Shown here: piece by piece, positions 27,314 through 36,046 of the stretch | How the letters are laid out: every line of letters begins with the position of its first letter | Position numbering within the stretch: the first letter of the stretch is position 1 | Origin: Microbulbifer elongatus | GTDB taxonomy: Bacteria; Pseudomonadota; Gammaproteobacteria; Pseudomonadales; Cellvibrionaceae | Assembly: GCF_020524885.1 (NCBI RefSeq) | Contig: NZ_JAIVKJ010000001.1 | Span: 62,001-126,000, forward strand | Direction of reading: 5' to 3' | DNA: 64,000 nucleotides | Position numbers and translations under genes: made by a program | The notes under the pieces: generated by a model | Told to the model about the DNA's origin: nothing | The model's input: the letters and a program-made list of their open reading frames with translations, nothing else | The model's database searches: none

Positions 27314-28159
27314 TCAGTGCGCGGTTGTGGTAAACGCGTTACACACCATCACATCGGTATCCACAGAGCCGATCACCCGCTCGGCGGTATTGCCGCGCAG
27401 CAGGGAGCCGGTCTCACCGTACTGGTTCAGGGTGCCCATCACCACCAGATCGGCATCGATCTCTTTGGCGATTTCGGCAACTACTTCGTTGGTGTAGCCC
27501 TGCTTCACGTGGATGCGGTCGGTGGGAACGCCGGTTTTTTGTGCCAGTTTGGCCAGGGCACCGCGGTCCGGATAGAGCATGGAGTCCAGGTAGGCGTTGA
27601 CCAGGTGCAGCTCGGCACCGTACATCTCGGCGATGTAGTTGGCGCGCTCGGTGATCTGGCGGTTGAGCTGGCGCTGTTGGGTGGTCTGGGCCTGGTAGTT
27701 GACCGTGGCCAGTACCACTTTGCGGCGATCCTTGGCACCCGGGCGGATCAGTACCACCGGGCACTTGGCCTGCTTCAGTACATGCCACTTGGACTCGGCA
27801 AAGGTGAAACGACGGCTGCTGGTGCGGGCGTGTACCGGCAGATAGATCATTTCCGCGTTGTAGCGCTTGGATTCCTGAATGATCGCGCCCTGCCAGTCAC
27901 TGGACCAGCAGACGTTGATTTCGAATTCAACGCCGGCTTCTTCGATCGGGGTGCGGATCTGGTCGCGGAACCAGAACTCATCGCGGAACAGGTGGTCGTT
28001 CACTGCGCGGGTGTCTACGGCTTCACCGTCGACGGCCACAAAAACGGCAAGCTTTGGCTGTGGGCTGCGCTCGCGGGCGGTGGCCAGGGCGCGCTCCAGG
28101 GCAACGTGGCGGTCGTCGTTGGGGTCCACCACCACAAATACTACGGGTTTATCCTGCAT
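27314..28159 (-). CDS. Tandem universal stress protein
   Basis: 281 residues from the ATG at 28159, which has GAAGGAG five bases upstream; an in-frame GTG six bases earlier is less likely. Two UspA domains are fused (about 5-140 and 145-281). The second keeps the ATP-binding pattern (GTLNQYGETGSLLRGNTAE, then RVI); the first has a degenerate form ending CPVVLIRPG. Similar two-domain proteins (UspE-like) act in stress survival. It is not obviously linked to the sugar genes around it. Confidence 0.9.
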   Translation of the reverse strand: MQDKPVVFVVVDPNDDRHVALERALATARERSPQPKLAVFVAVDGEAVDTRAVNDHLFRDEFWFRDQIRTPIEEAGVEFEINVCWSSDWQGAIIQESKRYNAEMIYLPVHARTSSRRFTFAESKWHVLKQAKCPVVLIRPGAKDRRKVVLATVNYQAQTTQQRQLNRQITERANYIAEMYGAELHLVNAYLDSMLYPDRGALAKLAQKTGVPTDRIHVKQGYTNEVVAEIAKEIDADLVVMGTLNQYGETGSLLRGNTAERVIGSVDTDVMVCNAFTTTAH

Positions 28160-28440
28160 GTTCACTCCTTCAATTTTTTAAATCTGGTCCCTAAGTTCTC
28201 TCACTGCGCAGTAAGGATTCGCCCAACGCGCAGACGTACCGCCCACTATTGTTGGCGCCCTCTTTAGGCCTCTCTCCGGAGGTTCCACGGGCCTCTGGGC
28301 GGCCCCGCGAACGGGCGGTCAAGCCTATCACCGGCCGCCGGTTTTTTCACCTACGCCCCGGGCAGGGAGGATGAATCCAGGCGCCAGGCGCGTACATTAG
28401 GCTGTAGTGATGACCGTTCGATAACGACGGAGAGAAGATA
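28160..28440. other. Intergenic region between usp and the MalS-like amylase
   Basis: 281 bp between divergent genes. A GC-rich hairpin followed by TTTTTT (CCGGCCGCCGG, near 28331-28348) and a GCGCCAGGCGC dyad (28380-28390) are visible. No gene is seen. It must hold both promoters, but no clear -35/-10 pair stands out. Confidence 0.45.
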
Positions 28441-30195
28441 ATGAGAAAAATGACCGGTTTGGCCGCGCTGATTTCCGCAGCGGCACTGTCAATTACCGCC
28501 TGTTCCGACGGCGGCGCAAATTCAGCAGCGAATGCCCCCGCGGACGCGCAGGCATCTTCGCCGGAGCAGGCCGTTCCCGCCTTGACCGACATCAAGTCTG
28601 CGGCTGCCGACCCCTTTTGGAATAACGCCACCATCTATTTCATGCTGCCGGATCGTTTCCACAACGGTAATCCGGACAACGACCTGTCCTATGGGCGCAA
28701 GGGCGATGCAGCGTATATGCGCGGCTTCCTCGGCGGTGACTTGCGCGGTGTGATCCAGAAGCTGGAAGAAGGCTACTTCACCGATCTGGGTGTCGATGCC
28801 ATCTGGATGTCACCGGTCATCGAGAACATCCACGGTTATGACGAAGGCGATAAGCGCACTTATGCCTTCCATGGCTACTGGCCAAAAGACTGGACCACCG
28901 TGGACGCCAACTTCGGTACCGAAGAAGACCTGGCGGAACTTATTCAGGTGGCGCGTAGCAAGGGCGTACGCATCCTGCTGGATGTGATCATCAATCACAC
29001 CGGTCCGGTTACTGCAGAAGACCCCTTGTGGCCCTCCGACTGGGTACGCACCAATCCCCAGTGTGACTGGAGCAGCTTTGCCCAGAACGTACAGTGCGCA
29101 CTGACCGACAATCTGCCCGACATTCTCACCGAGAGTGAAAAGCCGGTTGAGCTGCCACCGCAGCTGACCGAGAAGTGGCAGCGCGAAGGCCGCCTGGAGC
29201 AGGAAGTGGCGGAGCTGGATGCCTTCTTCGAGCGCACCGGCTACCCGCGTGCGCCCAAGTACTACATCGTCAAATGGCTCACCGACTGGGTGCGCGAATA
29301 CGGTGTAGACGGTTTCCGTGTGGATACCGTGAAACATGTGGAGCCGGAAATCTGGGCGGTTCTCAAGAAAGAAGCCAGCCTTGCCCTGGAAGAGTGGAAG
29401 GCCAACAACCCGCAAGAAAAGCTGGATGATCGCAGCTTCTTCATGGTGGGTGAGGTTTTCCACTATGGCGTGAATGATTTCGCCAGCAGCGACGGCCGTT
29501 TCTACGACTTCGGCGATCGCAAGGTGGATTTCTTCAACTACGGCTTCGACAGCCTGATCAACATGGGCTTCGCCGCCCACGCTGGCCAGGATATGGAAAC
29601 TATCTTCAGCGAATACTCCAGCATCCTCCACGGCGGTGAGCTGGAAGGTGTTTCCGTGGTGAACTACCTGGGCTCCCACGACGACCACCACTCGTTTGAC
29701 CGCGAGCGCAAGCAGGTCAAGAGCTCTGCACTGAAACTGATGCTGGCCCCGGGTGCTGCGCAGATTTACTACGGCGACGAAATTGCCCGCCCGATGATTG
29801 ACGAGCAGGCCTATGGCGACGCCTCCATGCGTGTGCCCATGGACTGGAGCAGCATCGAACAGGCAAAAACCAGTGAAATCCTGAGCCACTGGCAGAAACT
29901 CGGTCAATTCCGTCAGTCTCACTTCGCAGTGGGTGCCGGCGTACACCAGCAGCTCAGCGAAGCACCGTATATTTTCTCCCGCTCACTGGAAGGCGACCGC
30001 GTGATGGTGGCCCTGGATATGCCGGTGGGTGAAAAACGTGTGACTGCGTCTGACGTGTTTGCAGACGGTAACCTGGTAAAAGATTACTACTCAGGCTCAG
30101 AAGCAAAGGTAGAGAATGGCGTACTGGTGTTCGACACCGAGTTCGATACGCTGCTGCTGGGTGCGCCTGAAAAGCAAAAACTAAGCGCCCGATAA
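28441..30195 (+). CDS. GH13 alpha-amylase lipoprotein (MalS-like)
   Basis: 584 residues with a lipoprotein signal (ALSITAC). All four GH13 regions are present: DVIINHTG, GFRVDTVKH with nucleophile Asp295, FMVGEVF with acid/base Glu338, and GSHDDHH with Asp414. A long insert around residues 195-285 between regions I and II and the IYFMLPDRFHNGNPDNDLS opening resemble MalS-type periplasmic amylases (GH13 subfamily 19; assignment by eye). It would attack maltodextrins at the cell envelope. A GGAGAGAAG ribosome site precedes the start. It belongs functionally with the maltose transporters in the window. Confidence 0.9.
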   Translation: MRKMTGLAALISAAALSITACSDGGANSAANAPADAQASSPEQAVPALTDIKSAAADPFWNNATIYFMLPDRFHNGNPDNDLSYGRKGDAAYMRGFLGGDLRGVIQKLEEGYFTDLGVDAIWMSPVIENIHGYDEGDKRTYAFHGYWPKDWTTVDANFGTEEDLAELIQVARSKGVRILLDVIINHTGPVTAEDPLWPSDWVRTNPQCDWSSFAQNVQCALTDNLPDILTESEKPVELPPQLTEKWQREGRLEQEVAELDAFFERTGYPRAPKYYIVKWLTDWVREYGVDGFRVDTVKHVEPEIWAVLKKEASLALEEWKANNPQEKLDDRSFFMVGEVFHYGVNDFASSDGRFYDFGDRKVDFFNYGFDSLINMGFAAHAGQDMETIFSEYSSILHGGELEGVSVVNYLGSHDDHHSFDRERKQVKSSALKLMLAPGAAQIYYGDEIARPMIDEQAYGDASMRVPMDWSSIEQAKTSEILSHWQKLGQFRQSHFAVGAGVHQQLSEAPYIFSRSLEGDRVMVALDMPVGEKRVTASDVFADGNLVKDYYSGSEAKVENGVLVFDTEFDTLLLGAPEKQKLSAR

Positions 30196-30227
30196 CCCGG
30201 GATTAAGCGGAAATGAATTTGATTCGT

Positions 30228-30255
30228 CGGCCCGGTAAGTAATGTGACCGGGCCG
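30228..30255. repeat. GC-rich inverted repeat
   Basis: CGGCCCGGT / ACCGGGCCG with a 10-base loop and no T tract, between the amylase stop and the real terminator. Confidence 0.5.
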
Positions 30256-30309
30256 GTAACAGAGCAGTGATTGGCTGCGTGTGACCCTCTCTTTCTCGTC
30301 GAAAGGCTT

Positions 30310-30344
30310 GCCGGTATCAGGTTTTCTGGTACCGGCTTTTTTTT
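30310..30344. terminator. Rho-independent terminator
   Basis: A stem GCCGGTATCAG / CTGGTACCGGC with one mismatch and a GTTTT loop is followed by eight T, between the amylase and the convergent FG-GAP gene. Confidence 0.85.
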
Positions 30345-30378
30345 GCCCCGAGAGTAGATGCTGGCTGTTTTTGCGCAG

Positions 30379-33306
30379 TCAACGCGTGACGTTCATCGAG
30401 AAATAATTGCTGTAGCTCAGTTCCGGAATGCCGTCGTTGTTGGTATCTACAAACTGTAACCCGTGTCCCGCCTGCATGAAGGGGAGGTAAGGTGACTCCG
30501 AAACCAGCATGAATGAATCGGGAGCGAGCTCCAGAATCTGGCTATGGGTATTGTTGAGCAGATCCGAGCCACTGCTTATCAAAATATTGCGACGGCCGGT
30601 ACCATAGTTCTGTACCAGCAGGCTTCCAATATCGCCGGAATGCCGGTACGCGCTGCGTGGCGAGAGGTCGTGGTTAAGAACCACAAGCCATGTGACTTCG
30701 GGCTCATAGGCGGCAGTGAACAGCAACTCCTGCCTGCCATCACTGTCCAGATCGCCCACAGCCAGCTTGTTAATGTAGGCCTCCTGTAGAGCACTAACAT
30801 ACTCGGGGGGCGCCAACAGTGGTGCGATTTGTGCCATGGTCTGCTGTTGCACCAGCGTCAGGTTGCCGTCGACTAGTGCGTAGCGCGATATGGTGTCATT
30901 CGTGGTGACGATAATTTCATTGTTTAGGTCACCATCGAAATCGGTGATCATGACACTCTTGCCACCTTCGACTAATGCCTCCCAGAGCAGTGTCTGGCTG
31001 TTCGGGTCATAGACTTGCAGCCTGCCGTCGTCAGTAACAATCGCCAGCACACTTTTATAAACTTCATTTAGTCTTCCCTCTGCGATTGCACGTCCGTAAT
31101 CGGGCAGGGTACTGCTCCAGACGATGGAATCGGAGAAAAAGTCATACATAGATAGCGTTTGGCGATTGATAAAATGTAGCTCGGGGTTGCCATCCTGCCC
31201 TATGTCACTAAGGGCAATATCCCAGAAGGTGGAGACTGTGCCAGCCCCAAGACTCATAGTCCATTTGAGGTCGCCAGACAGCGGATCCATCTGAATGGCC
31301 AGGGCATTTCGGCTCCCTCGGTTAAAGAAAATCAGGCGACTTCCATCGTGACTGAATTCTGCCTGCTCGCCACCGGAGAATTGGCCATCCACTCTCTGCC
31401 CACCCTGCCATTCAATCTCAATTTCTGGATTTTCTCCTGCGACGATCAGGGGAGACTCTCTCGGATGAATGATGACGTATTCTTGCTCGCCGTCGCCATC
31501 CATGTCGGCAATCAAGCCCTTGCTGGCAGCACTTGACAGGTTTAGCGTCCAGTCTGCGGAAAAGTTTGATGTTGTATCCTGGTTGAAGCTGTAAAGCGCG
31601 GACTCATTTTCTGCGTATGGAATCGCAAGTATTTCAGATCGTTTGTCACCGTCGACATCAGAAGCCGAGAAATCTGAATATCTTCCGGCCAACTGTCCTT
31701 TTACCGTTTTGTTTACTGCGTCGTACACATTGAGCCCAGGAGCTGAGCTGTTATTGGAGTTTCCAATGACTTCATCAATATCGTCGCCATCGATATCCGC
31801 CGCCCTAACCTGGTAGCCAAAACTTTCACCGTAAAACCACTCATTGGCAAACTGGTCGCCGTTAAAACCAAAAATGTATCCCCCGTTTAGTACGAGCTCG
31901 TCTGTGCCATCGCCATCGGTATCACCTATGGCTAAATCAGATTGCTGCGCTAAAAAGGACGATTGCCACAACACGTTCGCGGTATCGTGGCTACGAATTT
32001 CCACGATACTTTCATCGTCTCCATAAGGGTTTATCCTGACCAGGGAAATGATCTCGTTATGGCCATCATTGTTCACGTCACCGATTCGAATGGCGGTTAC
32101 CAGTGATGCATCAATGTCAATGGATTGGCGTACACGGCGGGATTTGCCATCGAGGACCAGTATTTTGGTTTTGTCTTCACTGCCAAAATTGTTTGAATTA
32201 TCGAAGCCGACGAATATCTCATCAATCTGGTCGTTGTCGATATCGCCGCTAGCGACACAGCTAATTTTTCCTCCTGGTTCGAGAATAAATGGATACATCC
32301 AGTTCTGCTCGTAGCCGCTGCCGTCGAACCCAATGGTGTACAGGCTCTGGGCGTCATCGGCCACGAGCAACTCGTGCGTCTGATCCCCGGAAAAATCCCC
32401 TGACGCAATGCTCTGCCGACCGCTGTTATCAAAACGAATGCCGCTTCGAGTCAGTGGCGACTGCCGATCTTCGTCGACGATCGTAATACGCCCGGAGAGC
32501 ACCTCCTTGATATCTCCCTGCGCCATAGACAGTTTCCAATGGACCGTCTGTCGGGTATCAAACATGGGGCCAGTGGGGGTCCAGGAAATCACGCCGTCAT
32601 CATCGAGCTGCATACCATTGGGGCCGCCCAGGAATTCGAGAGTGACTTCGTCGCCATCCGGGTCCTCGGCGGTGACGGGAAAACTGATCGGAACGCCATA
32701 CGCTACGGCTTCGGGGGCACCCGAGACATAGAATATGGGCGGTGCATCACTGATGGTTAGCGACTGAGTGCTGCTTGCCACAAGCTCTCCATCACTGACC
32801 TCAACCACAACGCTTACCTGATCGCCTTTGAAAAAGTACTCGGAGGCCAGCGTGGTGCCATCGGTACCCTCGATAGGTATGCCATTCACCGACCAGTGGT
32901 AGCTGGTAGTCAACTCTTGTTGCTGTGGATCTGTTACCGATATCGACAGATGCAAAGGTGTATTGGTAAAGGCGGGGTTTGGTGTGAGGGAGATGTTGCT
33001 GATTACAGGTGGGGAGTTGCCCCCGGAGCCGCTACCGCTGGAACTGCCGCCCCCAGAACTGGAGCTGCTAGAGCTGGAGCCAGAACTGCTGCTGGAGCTG
33101 GAGCTGGAACTGGAACCTGAGCTGGAGCTGGAACCTGAGCTGGAACTGGAACCTGAGCTGCTACTGGAGCTGGAGCCAGAACTGCTGCCAGAGCCGGAGC
33201 CAGCATTGGTGTCCCCCGAGCTGCCCCCGCAGGCGCTCAAAGTAACTGTGAGCAATGCAAAAATGCATTGCTGGAACAACAAGGTACCTCTGGCTGATTT
33301 CTCCAT
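30379..33306 (-). CDS. Poly-Ser lipoprotein with Ig-like and FG-GAP/VCBS beta-propeller repeats
   Basis: 975 residues. The lipobox LSAC lies at about residues 23-26, then a Ser/Gly linker (about 30-95). About 97-190 is an Ig-like fold (PPVISNISLTPNP), followed by a cadherin-like putative Ig domain (VTAEDPDGDEVTLEFLGG). The remaining 650 residues carry many calcium-type DxDxDG loops of FG-GAP/VCBS propeller repeats (GDIDNDQIDEIFVG, GDTDGDGTDELVLNG, ADIDGDDIDEVIGN, GDLDSDGRQELLF). It is probably displayed on the cell surface for adhesion or polysaccharide contact. No catalytic motif is seen. The linker DNA (about 33030-33200) is a degenerate GAGCTG/GAACTG repeat. Confidence 0.85.
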   Translation of the reverse strand: MEKSARGTLLFQQCIFALLTVTLSACGGSSGDTNAGSGSGSSSGSSSSSSSGSSSSSGSSSSSGSSSSSSSSSSSGSSSSSSSSGGGSSSGSGSGGNSPPVISNISLTPNPAFTNTPLHLSISVTDPQQQELTTSYHWSVNGIPIEGTDGTTLASEYFFKGDQVSVVVEVSDGELVASSTQSLTISDAPPIFYVSGAPEAVAYGVPISFPVTAEDPDGDEVTLEFLGGPNGMQLDDDGVISWTPTGPMFDTRQTVHWKLSMAQGDIKEVLSGRITIVDEDRQSPLTRSGIRFDNSGRQSIASGDFSGDQTHELLVADDAQSLYTIGFDGSGYEQNWMYPFILEPGGKISCVASGDIDNDQIDEIFVGFDNSNNFGSEDKTKILVLDGKSRRVRQSIDIDASLVTAIRIGDVNNDGHNEIISLVRINPYGDDESIVEIRSHDTANVLWQSSFLAQQSDLAIGDTDGDGTDELVLNGGYIFGFNGDQFANEWFYGESFGYQVRAADIDGDDIDEVIGNSNNSSAPGLNVYDAVNKTVKGQLAGRYSDFSASDVDGDKRSEILAIPYAENESALYSFNQDTTSNFSADWTLNLSSAASKGLIADMDGDGEQEYVIIHPRESPLIVAGENPEIEIEWQGGQRVDGQFSGGEQAEFSHDGSRLIFFNRGSRNALAIQMDPLSGDLKWTMSLGAGTVSTFWDIALSDIGQDGNPELHFINRQTLSMYDFFSDSIVWSSTLPDYGRAIAEGRLNEVYKSVLAIVTDDGRLQVYDPNSQTLLWEALVEGGKSVMITDFDGDLNNEIIVTTNDTISRYALVDGNLTLVQQQTMAQIAPLLAPPEYVSALQEAYINKLAVGDLDSDGRQELLFTAAYEPEVTWLVVLNHDLSPRSAYRHSGDIGSLLVQNYGTGRRNILISSGSDLLNNTHSQILELAPDSFMLVSESPYLPFMQAGHGLQFVDTNNDGIPELSYSNYFSMNVTR

Positions 33307-33635
33307 GGGGCGCTTTTCCCGAGCCGGTGTAGAGTGCTTCGGTCTGGCGTTTATCCTGATGCTTCATCAGGCGCCACCGCTGTGGAACCTCGTACATCTG
33401 TCCAAGATGTTCTGTGAATTTACACGAGCTTGCAAGGAGTTTGAGCGGGTGAAAACCTGGCGCGAGAAGCATTCTGTGGGGAGTCATTCACTTGGATGCG
33501 GATGGCATTGTCTTCCGTTTCACCGTCCAGCGTGTGCTGGCTAAAGGATCCAGTGCCAGATTGAAAGTCTTAAGTTTGCCTTAATTTAGCCCCCGTAGAC
33601 TGTCCATATCCGATATCCCCCAAGGAGAAAAGGAA
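33307..33635. other. Divergent promoter region between the FG-GAP gene and the ten-gene operon
   Basis: 329 bp without a plausible gene; the long plus-strand frame crossing it is a shadow of the FG-GAP gene's Ser-rich end. It contains a PmrA-type box (33569-33585) and, before the operon, the ribosome site CAAGGAGAAAAGG. Confidence 0.6.
33569..33585 (+). promoter_or_regulatory. PmrA/QseB-type regulator box
   Basis: CTTAAG-TTTGC-CTTAAT matches the YTTAAK-N5-YTTAAK direct repeat bound by PmrA-type OmpR-family regulators. CCATAT at 33604-33609 lies 18 bp beyond the second half-site, so the second half-site could overlap the -35. The operon downstream encodes an OmpR-type regulator and kinase at 38272-40343, making autoregulation likely. 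This is inferred from the pattern alone. Confidence 0.6.
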
Positions 33636-34421
33636 ATGGCAGTGGATGTCCGCTTGCAGTCTGCGATTCCGCCCAGATCACCGTCCGGTGAAGCTGGCGG
33701 CTGTTGGAGTGCCTTTAATCTTGAGCAGAATTCCCCAGTAGAACATCGCTTTGAGAGTGCGCAGGGGCGTGACCGTGAAGCCGCGCCCATCACCTTTCAG
33801 CTTTGTGGCACTGACCAGCGCGAGCGCATGGCGGTGGAAGGCTACATCTCCGCGCAGTTCCAGCAGGTTTATGGTGCGCGCTTGCGGCATTTCATGCCGT
33901 GGCTGCTGTCCTACGGCAAAGGGCAGAAGATGCACGGGGTGCTTGGCCTGCGCCGCGCCTCCACTGCGCCATTGTTTCTTGAGCATTATCTCAATGACCC
34001 GGTAGAGACGGTGCTCACCAAAAAGGCTGGAGTCCCAGTAGGCCGGGGAGACATCGCCGAAATCGGCAATCTGGTGGCTACCGCCCGCGGTGGCAGCCGG
34101 CTGCTGTTCCTGATGCTGGCGGAACTGTTCGCCGCCGCAGATCTCACCTGGGCGATATTCACCGCCACTCCGGAAGTGCAGCACTTGCTGCAGAAACTCA
34201 CCGACAACCAGCTGGTCCTGTGTCGTGCCGACGGCGCGCGCCTCGGTGATGAATTGGCCGACTGGGGCTCCTACTACAACACCTCCCCGGCGGTGGTCGC
34301 GATCAACGTCAGGGCCGAGCGGCAGCGGCTGCTGACACGCCCCCTCATCCGCGAGCTTATGGCGGTGTGCCGTCCCCAGGCCACCGTGCTTGCCCAAAAA
34401 TTTTTGGAGGCGGGCAAATGA
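33636..34421 (+). CDS. Thermostable haemolysin-family protein (GNAT-like)
   Basis: 261 residues beginning after a strong AAGGAGAAAAGGAA. The core (RMAVEGYISAQFQQVYGARL, PVETVLTKKAGVPVGRGDIA, EIGNLVATARGGSRLLFLML) matches the thermostable haemolysin family (PF12261), which structurally resembles acyl/acetyltransferases. There is no signal peptide, so a secreted haemolysin role is doubtful. A role as an acyltransferase in the pathway formed with the next three genes is more likely, but unproven. It is the first gene of the operon and overlaps the ligase by ATGA. Confidence 0.8.
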   Translation: MAVDVRLQSAIPPRSPSGEAGGCWSAFNLEQNSPVEHRFESAQGRDREAAPITFQLCGTDQRERMAVEGYISAQFQQVYGARLRHFMPWLLSYGKGQKMHGVLGLRRASTAPLFLEHYLNDPVETVLTKKAGVPVGRGDIAEIGNLVATARGGSRLLFLMLAELFAAADLTWAIFTATPEVQHLLQKLTDNQLVLCRADGARLGDELADWGSYYNTSPAVVAINVRAERQRLLTRPLIRELMAVCRPQATVLAQKFLEAGK

Positions 34422-36046
34422 GTGCGACGCTGAACTCGGATTCCCCACTGCTGCACCGACTGCATGCGAACGCAGAATGCTTTCCCGGTCGCGCCGCGCT
34501 GCTTGGCGACACCGAGGCATTTACCTATGGCGAATTGTTGCAGGTGGTTACAGGGATTGCCGCGGAGTTGAAAGCACGCAACCTTAATGTGGTCGGCTTG
34601 TTCGCGAACAATGGCCCCCGCTGGCTGCTGGTGGATCTGGCGTGCCAGCTGGCCGGGGTGGCTCTGGTGCCGCTGCCGGCCTTCTTTTCCCCGCAGCAGC
34701 TGTTGCACACCGTCCGCACCAGTGGGTTGCAGGCATTAATCACAGATTCGCCGGAATATTTTGTCGATACACCGGGGTTCGGCACTGGTGAAGCCTGCGC
34801 TGGCATGACACTGCTGCCGTGGGATTTGGCCCAGTTGAAAGCCCTGGATGAGGAAGCGCAACCCGGAAAAAGTCTGCCCGCGGAAACCGCCAAAGTCACT
34901 TTCACCTCCGGCTCCACCGGTACTCCCCGGGGCGTTTGTCTCTCTAATCAGACCCAGTTCGCCACGGCTGAGGCTCTGGCAAACAGCCTTGCGCCACTGG
35001 GCTGTGCCACCCATCTTTGCCTGTTACCGCTGGCAACCCTGCTGGAAAATGTGGCCGGCGCATACACCTGCTGGCTACTTGGGGGGACGGTACTGGCACC
35101 GGGTCTTGAGCGCCTCGGATTCAGCGGCAGCTCGCAATTAGATATGAAACGCCTGTGTGCCTGTATCGATGAACATCAACCCGAAAGCCTGATCCTGTTA
35201 CCGCAGATTCTGAAATCTTTACTGGAGCAGGTGGACGAGGGCGGCTGGCAACCGCCTGCGAGTCTGCGTTTTGTAGCCGTGGGTGGCGGTAAGGTATCTG
35301 CAGACCTGCTGCGCGATGCGTCAGGCCGGGGGCTTCCGGTTTACGAGGGTTACGGTCTCTCCGAATGCGGGTCGGTGGTTGCTTTGAACCTTCCCGGTGA
35401 CGCGCGTGCGGGCACCGTGGGAAAACCACTGCCGCACTGTGAAATTGCGTTGCGCAATGGTGAGGTGGTAGTGCGCGGGCCGCATTACCTGGGTTATCTG
35501 GGCAGTGGGCAGGACGATGACGGCGAGGACACTGGTGACGGGTGGCTCGCCACCGGCGACCTGGGTTCCCGCGACAGCGATGGCTTCCTGCATATCACCG
35601 GGCGCAAGAAAAATATCCTGATCAGCTCCTATGGTCGCAACATATCCCCGGAGTGGATTGAGAGCGAGCTGCTGTGCGCACAGTCGCTGCTGCAGTGTGT
35701 TGTGGTTGGTGATGCGCGTCCGTATTGCGGCGTACTGGTGCTGCCGCGAGCCGGCAGCGATATTCAGCAAATCGGCGTGTGGATCGATTCTGTGAACCGC
35801 ACCTTGCCCGACTACGCGCGTATTCGACACTGGGCCCTATTGCCACAGCCTCTCACATTTGCCGATGGCCTGCTAACCGCCAATGGTCGCCCGCGCCGCG
35901 AATGTATTGCCGAGCGCTATGCACTGCTGATCGAGCGCCTCTATCAGAACGATCACTTCCAGCCGAACAAGGGCGGTGAACCGAATCAAACCTCCCATTT
36001 CGTACCGGTTTCCTCAACCGGTGAACAAACTCCAGGAGTTGCCTGA
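34418..36046 (+). CDS. AMP-forming acyl/fatty acid ligase
   Basis: 542 residues starting at the ATGA overlap (34418). The adenylate-forming P-loop TFTSGSTGTPRGV is at about 164-176, YEGYGLSECG is the A5-like motif, and ATGDLGSRDSDGFLHITGRK is A7/A8. At the C-terminus the A10 segment reads LLTANGRPRRE, with Arg where the catalytic Lys normally sits. It would activate a carboxylic acid, probably fatty, as an acyl-AMP for transfer to CoA or another acceptor. Specificity cannot be read. It is coupled to the next gene by a one-base TGATG overlap. Confidence 0.88.
   Translation: MSATLNSDSPLLHRLHANAECFPGRAALLGDTEAFTYGELLQVVTGIAAELKARNLNVVGLFANNGPRWLLVDLACQLAGVALVPLPAFFSPQQLLHTVRTSGLQALITDSPEYFVDTPGFGTGEACAGMTLLPWDLAQLKALDEEAQPGKSLPAETAKVTFTSGSTGTPRGVCLSNQTQFATAEALANSLAPLGCATHLCLLPLATLLENVAGAYTCWLLGGTVLAPGLERLGFSGSSQLDMKRLCACIDEHQPESLILLPQILKSLLEQVDEGGWQPPASLRFVAVGGGKVSADLLRDASGRGLPVYEGYGLSECGSVVALNLPGDARAGTVGKPLPHCEIALRNGEVVVRGPHYLGYLGSGQDDDGEDTGDGWLATGDLGSRDSDGFLHITGRKKNILISSYGRNISPEWIESELLCAQSLLQCVVVGDARPYCGVLVLPRAGSDIQQIGVWIDSVNRTLPDYARIRHWALLPQPLTFADGLLTANGRPRRECIAERYALLIERLYQNDHFQPNKGGEPNQTSHFVPVSSTGEQTPGVA

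Noticed and set aside
27017-28267. 416-residue plus-strand ORF
   Set aside because: It is antisense to the universal stress protein and esterase, with no recognisable domain.
32963-33544. 193-residue plus-strand ORF
   Set aside because: Its Leu/Glu/Pro-rich repeat is the complement of the Ser-rich linker of the FG-GAP gene; it is a shadow.
33636-34421. A secreted haemolysin
   Set aside because: The family name suggests this, but there is no signal peptide and the operon context points to a cytoplasmic enzyme.
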